From assembly GCA_002379985.1 (NCBI GenBank), contig DFVG01000013.1:24070-88069 (forward strand): 64,000 nucleotides of DNA, given 5' to 3'. The notes under the pieces were generated by a model. That model worked only from the letters and a program-made list of their open reading frames with translations. It had not been told where the DNA came from and searched no databases. This document shows positions 60,706 through 64,000 of the stretch, piece after piece (within the stretch, counting starts at the first letter, position 1; every line of letters begins with the position of its first letter). This DNA comes from Flavobacteriaceae bacterium UBA4166 (GTDB taxonomy: Bacteria > Bacteroidota > Bacteroidia > Flavobacteriales > Flavobacteriaceae). A program made the translations under genes and the position numbers.

Positions 60706-61851
60706 ATGAAAGCAGTCCTATCACTCTTATTATTTGCATTTTTCAGCAGTGGATTTTCACAATCCTTTGTGGTTACCAATACCACGGTTTTCGATGGAGA
60801 AAAAGTCATTGAAAATACTTCGGTTCTCGTTGAAAATGGTACGATCATAAAAATAGCAAACGACATACAAGTAAAAACGCAACAAATTGACGGCACCGGA
60901 AAATTCTTGATGCCTTCCCTTACCAATAGCCACGTACATGCATGGAGTGCACTAGCACTTAGCGAAGCGGCGCAAGCAGGCGTGCTTCACTTGTTGGATA
61001 TGCACGGAATGGAACAGTATCAAGCAACCATGGCCCAACTAAACGATTCTACGCAATACGCCAATTATTTTTATGCAGGTGCTGCAGCAACGGCTCCTGA
61101 AGGGCATGGAACGCAGTTTGGGTTTGAAGTTCCAACACTTACTACACCCGAAGAAGCTCCTGGCTTTGTGAACGATCGGCTAGCCGCCGGGGCGCACTAC
61201 CTTAAAATTATTGTAGAACCTTGGAAAAACACACTTTCCAACGAAACAGTGGCAGCACTTATTGACGCTGCTCATGAAAAAGAAATTCCCGCAGTGGTTC
61301 ATATTTCTAAGGCGACGGATGCCTCTTATGTTTTATCTGAAAATGCAGACGGACTCGTACATATATGGTGGGATCAGCCCATGGCAGCCTCGCAATTGAA
61401 ACAACTTGCTGAGGAGAAAGATTTTTTTATCATTCCAACCCTGCTTACCAGTGTCAAATTGTTAGGAAGTATTCGGAAGAATGCGACAGAGGAAATGAAG
61501 TTGCTCTCTGATGAAGCGATCTTTGCGGAAGTGAAGAAAGCCTACGATGCAGGCATACCGATCTTGGTAGGTACCGACCCTCCCAATGCACAGATCAACT
61601 ACGGGACTGATCTCTATGAAGAAATGAAACTCATAGCGGAAGCTGGGGTTCCCGTATTGGATGTGTTAAAAGGTGCTACCTCCTTACCGGCAAAAGAGTT
61701 CCGCTTAGGTAAAACAGGTTCCATCCAACCCGGCTATCGGGCAGATCTGCTCCTCTTAGAAAAGAATCCTTTGGAGGATATCACGCATATAAACTCCATT
61801 GAAAAAATTTGGAAACACGGAAAGGAAGTGTCACTTTCGAATAACAATTAG
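60706..61851 (+). CDS. exported amidohydrolase, imidazolonepropionase-like
   Basis: 381 residues with a signal peptide (MKAVLSLLLFAFFSSGFSQ). Complete metal-dependent hydrolase site: HVHAW near 74-78, carbamylated Lys in HYLKIIVEPW near 165, His in PAVVHIS near 198 and VHIWWD near 223, and Asp in LVGTDPPNAQ near 290. Secreted amidohydrolases of this group cleave cyclic amides, dipeptides or similar. It sits between the 2TM genes and the response regulator on the same strand, so it may be under the control of that system, or merely shares the transcript. Confidence 0.9.
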   Translation: MKAVLSLLLFAFFSSGFSQSFVVTNTTVFDGEKVIENTSVLVENGTIIKIANDIQVKTQQIDGTGKFLMPSLTNSHVHAWSALALSEAAQAGVLHLLDMHGMEQYQATMAQLNDSTQYANYFYAGAAATAPEGHGTQFGFEVPTLTTPEEAPGFVNDRLAAGAHYLKIIVEPWKNTLSNETVAALIDAAHEKEIPAVVHISKATDASYVLSENADGLVHIWWDQPMAASQLKQLAEEKDFFIIPTLLTSVKLLGSIRKNATEEMKLLSDEAIFAEVKKAYDAGIPILVGTDPPNAQINYGTDLYEEMKLIAEAGVPVLDVLKGATSLPAKEFRLGKTGSIQPGYRADLLLLEKNPLEDITHINSIEKIWKHGKEVSLSNNN

Positions 61852-61856
61852 CATTT

Positions 61857-62615
61857 ATGAACGTATTGATCATTGAAGACGAAAAACCAGCGGCACGCCG
61901 ACTCCAACGTATGCTGCAAGCGCTGAATGTAGAAGTCACCCAAATGCTCCACAGCGTAGAAGAGTCCATCGAGTGGTTCGCCAATAATCCGCATCCCGAA
62001 TTGATCTTTTTAGACATTCAGTTGAGCGATGGTTTGTCTTTCGAGATCTTTGATGAGGTCTCTGTGAAGAGTGCCATCATCTTCACAACCGCCTACGATG
62101 AATACGCCTTACAAGCATTCAAATTGAACAGTGTCGATTACTTGTTGAAACCCATAGACGAAGACGAATTGGAAGCTGCCGTGGCAAAGTTCCGCGAACG
62201 TAAGCCTGATCCTAAACAGGTTCAGTTAAGCTTTGAGGACATAAAAAAACTATTGGTCAATCCCGTTGCACGCCCTTATAAAAAACGGTTTACTACCAAG
62301 ATCGGGCAACATATAAAAATGATCGCCATCGATGAGATTGAATGTTTTTATTCTGAAAATAAAGGCACCTACGCACATACCGTCGACGGGCGTGATTATC
62401 TGCTGGATACCACACTGGAACAGTTGGATGATGGGGAACTTGCCCCAGAACAGTTCTTCCGAGTGAATCGAACTTTTATAGTTAGCATTCATGCCATTCG
62501 AGATATTGTTTCGTATACCAACAGCCGTCTTCAACTCAAGCTGCACGATTTTAAGGCACAAGACATTATCGTAGCACGTGAGCGCGTAAAGGATTTTAAA
62601 CTTTGGATCGAGTAA
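61857..62615 (+). CDS. LytTR-type response regulator
   Basis: 252 residues. Receiver domain at 1-120 with NVLIIEDEKPAARR (acid pocket), phospho-accepting Asp near 53 in IFLDIQLSDG, the Thr/Ser in FTTAYDEYA near 84 and the Lys in LLKPIDEDEL near 104. LytTR DNA-binding domain at about 140-250 (FTTKIGQHIKMIAIDEIECFYSENKGTYAHTVDGRDYLLDTTLEQLDD, FFRVNRTFIVSIHAIRDI). It begins 5 bp after the amidohydrolase stop and is the expected partner of the histidine kinase at 57943. Confidence 0.95.
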   Translation: MNVLIIEDEKPAARRLQRMLQALNVEVTQMLHSVEESIEWFANNPHPELIFLDIQLSDGLSFEIFDEVSVKSAIIFTTAYDEYALQAFKLNSVDYLLKPIDEDELEAAVAKFRERKPDPKQVQLSFEDIKKLLVNPVARPYKKRFTTKIGQHIKMIAIDEIECFYSENKGTYAHTVDGRDYLLDTTLEQLDDGELAPEQFFRVNRTFIVSIHAIRDIVSYTNSRLQLKLHDFKAQDIIVARERVKDFKLWIE

Positions 62616-62657
62616 TTTTAACCTTTCTTCTTTAATAAACTCTAATTTAGGTTAAAA
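62616..62657. repeat. AT-rich inverted repeat after the response regulator
   Basis: TTTTAACC (62616-62623) and GGTTAAAA (62650-62657) face each other right after the response regulator stop. No T-run follows, so it is not a convincing terminator; it could be an operator. Confidence 0.3.
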
Positions 62658-62686
62658 TATTACAGTTTTTGGCTAATTGAGTGGTG

Positions 62687-62715
62687 TTCGCACCTTTCTT
62701 CTATTGTTATCTTTG
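62687..62715 (+). promoter_or_regulatory. promoter of the MFS exporter gene
   Basis: TTCG (62687-62690), 17-bp spacer, TATCTTTG (62708-62715), an exact -7 box. It lies downstream of the first possible start codon of the open frame, so the real start must be later, at 62797. Confidence 0.6.
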
Positions 62716-62796
62716 TGCTTGATTCAAAGGTCGAATACGGAATTACTGAATTTGATGCTGACAAGAACGAGACCCCTTTCGAGTCAGATTGATGCT

Positions 62797-63942
62797 ATGA
62801 AGAAATCGATTATCCCCTTAACCCTAGGAGGGTTATCCATAGGAACTACGGAGTTTGTGGTCATGGGCATTCTGCCTAATATGGCAAACTACTTTGGTAT
62901 TACTGTTTCCCAAGCGGGACAATTTATTTCGCTCTACGCCTTGGGCGTTGTCATTGGTGCGCCCTTCATTGTATTGCTTTCCGGAAAAATGAAACCAAAG
63001 CGAATTCTTTTGTTTCTAATGATCGCTTTTACACTCTTTAACGCACTAAGTGTCTTTAGTCCAAGTGCTTCTTTTTTAAGCATTACTCGATTTTTTTCAG
63101 GCTTACCGCACGGAGCATTTTTTGGAGTAGGCTCTATCGTTGCCAGTAGGTTGGCTGCGGAAGGCAAAGAAGCAAAAAATATTTCTTTGATGTTCTTGGG
63201 ACTAACCGTAGCAAATTTGGTGATGGTGCCGCTAGGAACGTATCTCGGGCAACAGTTTTCCTGGCAGGTGACGTTAGGGTTGGTGGCGCTCATCGGACTC
63301 ATAACGTGCATATCGATTTACAGTTGGTTGCCTGATCTGCCCATCCGAAAGAAAATTTCTATCGGAGCAGAACTCTCCTTTTTTAAAACAAAAGAGGCCT
63401 GGCTGATTACTTTTATGACGGCTTTGGGAACGGGAGGCGGTTTTGCTTGGCTAAGTTATATTGCTCCATTAATGACCGAAAATGCCGGGGTTCAAGAATC
63501 TTTTATGATGTATATCATGATTCTAGTTGGACTGGGAATGGTGATCGGAAATCTCATCGGCGGGCGCTTGGCCGATCGCGTGGCTCCCGTTAAAGCCTGC
63601 ATGATCATCTTTTTGATTATCGCCGCCAATCTCATGACGTTCTTTTTGTTTTCTGAAGTGAAATGGTTAGCACTACTTTTATGCTTTACTTGTGGAGCCA
63701 GCTTTTTAGCATTGGCTTCTCCTATTCAGCTTTTGATGTTGCGAACGGCAAAAGATGCTGAGATGATTAGCGCCGGAGTTACTCAAGCTTCCTTTAACAT
63801 CGGAAACTCGCTGGGAGCATATTTAGGCGGACTCATACTCATGCTAGGTTACGGTTTTCAGTTTCCGTCCTTGGCCGGTTTCTTTCTGGCTCTAATCGGT
63901 TTTGCCCTAGCCTTTACCTTCTATCGCGTCGCTGATACATAA
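62797..63942 (+). CDS. MFS transporter, arabinose-efflux/AraJ-like
   Basis: 381 residues from the ATG at 62797. The frame is open from 62677, but the first 40 codons contain the promoter and a poor sequence, while the ATG is followed by the typical MKKSIIPLTLGGLSIGTTEFVVMGILP. About 12 membrane helices; the family motif VVIGAPFIVLLSGKMKPKRILL near 52-73 and GMVIGNLIGGRLADRVAPVKA near 240. AraJ-type proteins export small hydrophilic or drug-like compounds using the proton gradient; the substrate is unknown. Monocistronic, with its own terminator. Confidence 0.92.
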   Translation: MKKSIIPLTLGGLSIGTTEFVVMGILPNMANYFGITVSQAGQFISLYALGVVIGAPFIVLLSGKMKPKRILLFLMIAFTLFNALSVFSPSASFLSITRFFSGLPHGAFFGVGSIVASRLAAEGKEAKNISLMFLGLTVANLVMVPLGTYLGQQFSWQVTLGLVALIGLITCISIYSWLPDLPIRKKISIGAELSFFKTKEAWLITFMTALGTGGGFAWLSYIAPLMTENAGVQESFMMYIMILVGLGMVIGNLIGGRLADRVAPVKACMIIFLIIAANLMTFFLFSEVKWLALLLCFTCGASFLALASPIQLLMLRTAKDAEMISAGVTQASFNIGNSLGAYLGGLILMLGYGFQFPSLAGFFLALIGFALAFTFYRVADT

Positions 63943-63972
63943 AAAAAGACGCCTCAAGGACGTCTTTTTTTA
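63942..63972 (+). terminator. terminator of the MFS gene
   Basis: Stem AAAAAAGACG / CGTCTTTTTT with a 9-base loop and T tail, directly after the stop codon. No gene is seen from 63973 to the end of the window. Confidence 0.88.
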
Positions 63973-64000
63973 TATTATTTGTTCGTTATTACTGTATAAT

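Noticed and set aside
62677..62796. N-terminal extension of the MFS transporter
   Set aside because: The extension spans a promoter and does not resemble the family; the usual N-terminus starts at 62797.
1..64000. tRNA/rRNA genes, CRISPR arrays, insertion sequences, prophage
   Set aside because: None was found on reading both strands: no repeat-spacer arrays, transposase or integrase motifs, or tRNA-like cloverleaf segments were seen. A tRNA scan would settle the RNA part.

Overview
The window reads as chromosomal DNA of a marine-type member of the Flavobacteriaceae (Bacteroidota). The evidence is: secreted proteins with type IX secretion (T9SS) C-terminal sorting domains, a TonB-dependent receptor with a carboxypeptidase-like plug extension, many lipoproteins with an acidic stretch directly after the acylated Cys, -7 promoter elements of the Bacteroidota type TAnnTTTG, and families typical of this group (DUF2807, DUF4870, DUF4331, DUF2141, 2TM, LETM1-related). 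No rRNA, tRNA, CRISPR array, insertion sequence or prophage was seen. Coding density is very high; only one gap exceeds 300 bp (29972-30291), and it holds two terminators and a promoter.

Layout. 1-6300: end of a thioredoxin-fold protein, an L-domain/LRR-like lipoprotein, recG and an M1 aminopeptidase. 6297-11584 (minus): a run DsrE - M20 - M20 - membrane-anchored glutamate-synthase-like flavoprotein - small membrane protein. 11743-18919: uvrD/pcrA helicase, lipoprotein esterase, HVA1 and Sua5 genes, a second alpha/beta hydrolase, an OmpA lipoprotein and a GT2 glycosyltransferase. 18962-21938: a HipBA-like toxin-antitoxin pair and a LETM1-related protein. 22052-26314: two proteins that look like the two halves of one DUF4331 protein, a TPR lipoprotein, and an ECF sigma/RskA anti-sigma pair. 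26531-32342: a large M36 metalloprotease with T9SS tail, a methyltransferase-like membrane protein, trxB and an NTF2-like protein. 32422-35938 (minus): a PadR-controlled envelope operon DUF4870 - 59-aa peptide - PadR - PspC - DUF2807. 36071-39205: DUF4442, AIM24-like, oxyR, DUF2141. 39311-46793: the MoxR-DUF58-DUF4350-DUF4129-membrane protein-SpoIIM cluster with a divergent RDD/TRIC pair. 46790-54804: cyclophilin, Nudix, acyltransferase, a sigma factor with membrane partner, NDH-2, two tiny genes, a class III cyclase, YdeI and a DUF1028 T9SS protein. 54943-62615: TonB receptor, small membrane peptide, TPR protein, a LytS-type histidine kinase fused to a 2TM domain, four stand-alone 2TM proteins, an amidohydrolase and a LytTR response regulator. 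62797-63942: an MFS exporter.

The most system-like region is 57200-62615: a kinase carries a C-terminal 2TM domain and is followed by four single-domain 2TM paralogues with a promoter of their own, then by the matching LytTR regulator. Other points of interest are the split DUF4331 pair, a palindrome lying between the promoter elements of the PadR operon, two very short genes (one with 13-residue repeats) behind the cyclase, and several genes that appear to start at TTG. Three small genes shorter than 60 codons were found by reading the gaps (35265-35444, 51813-51947, 57200-57310). All functions are inferred from sequence motifs read by eye; no database search was run.
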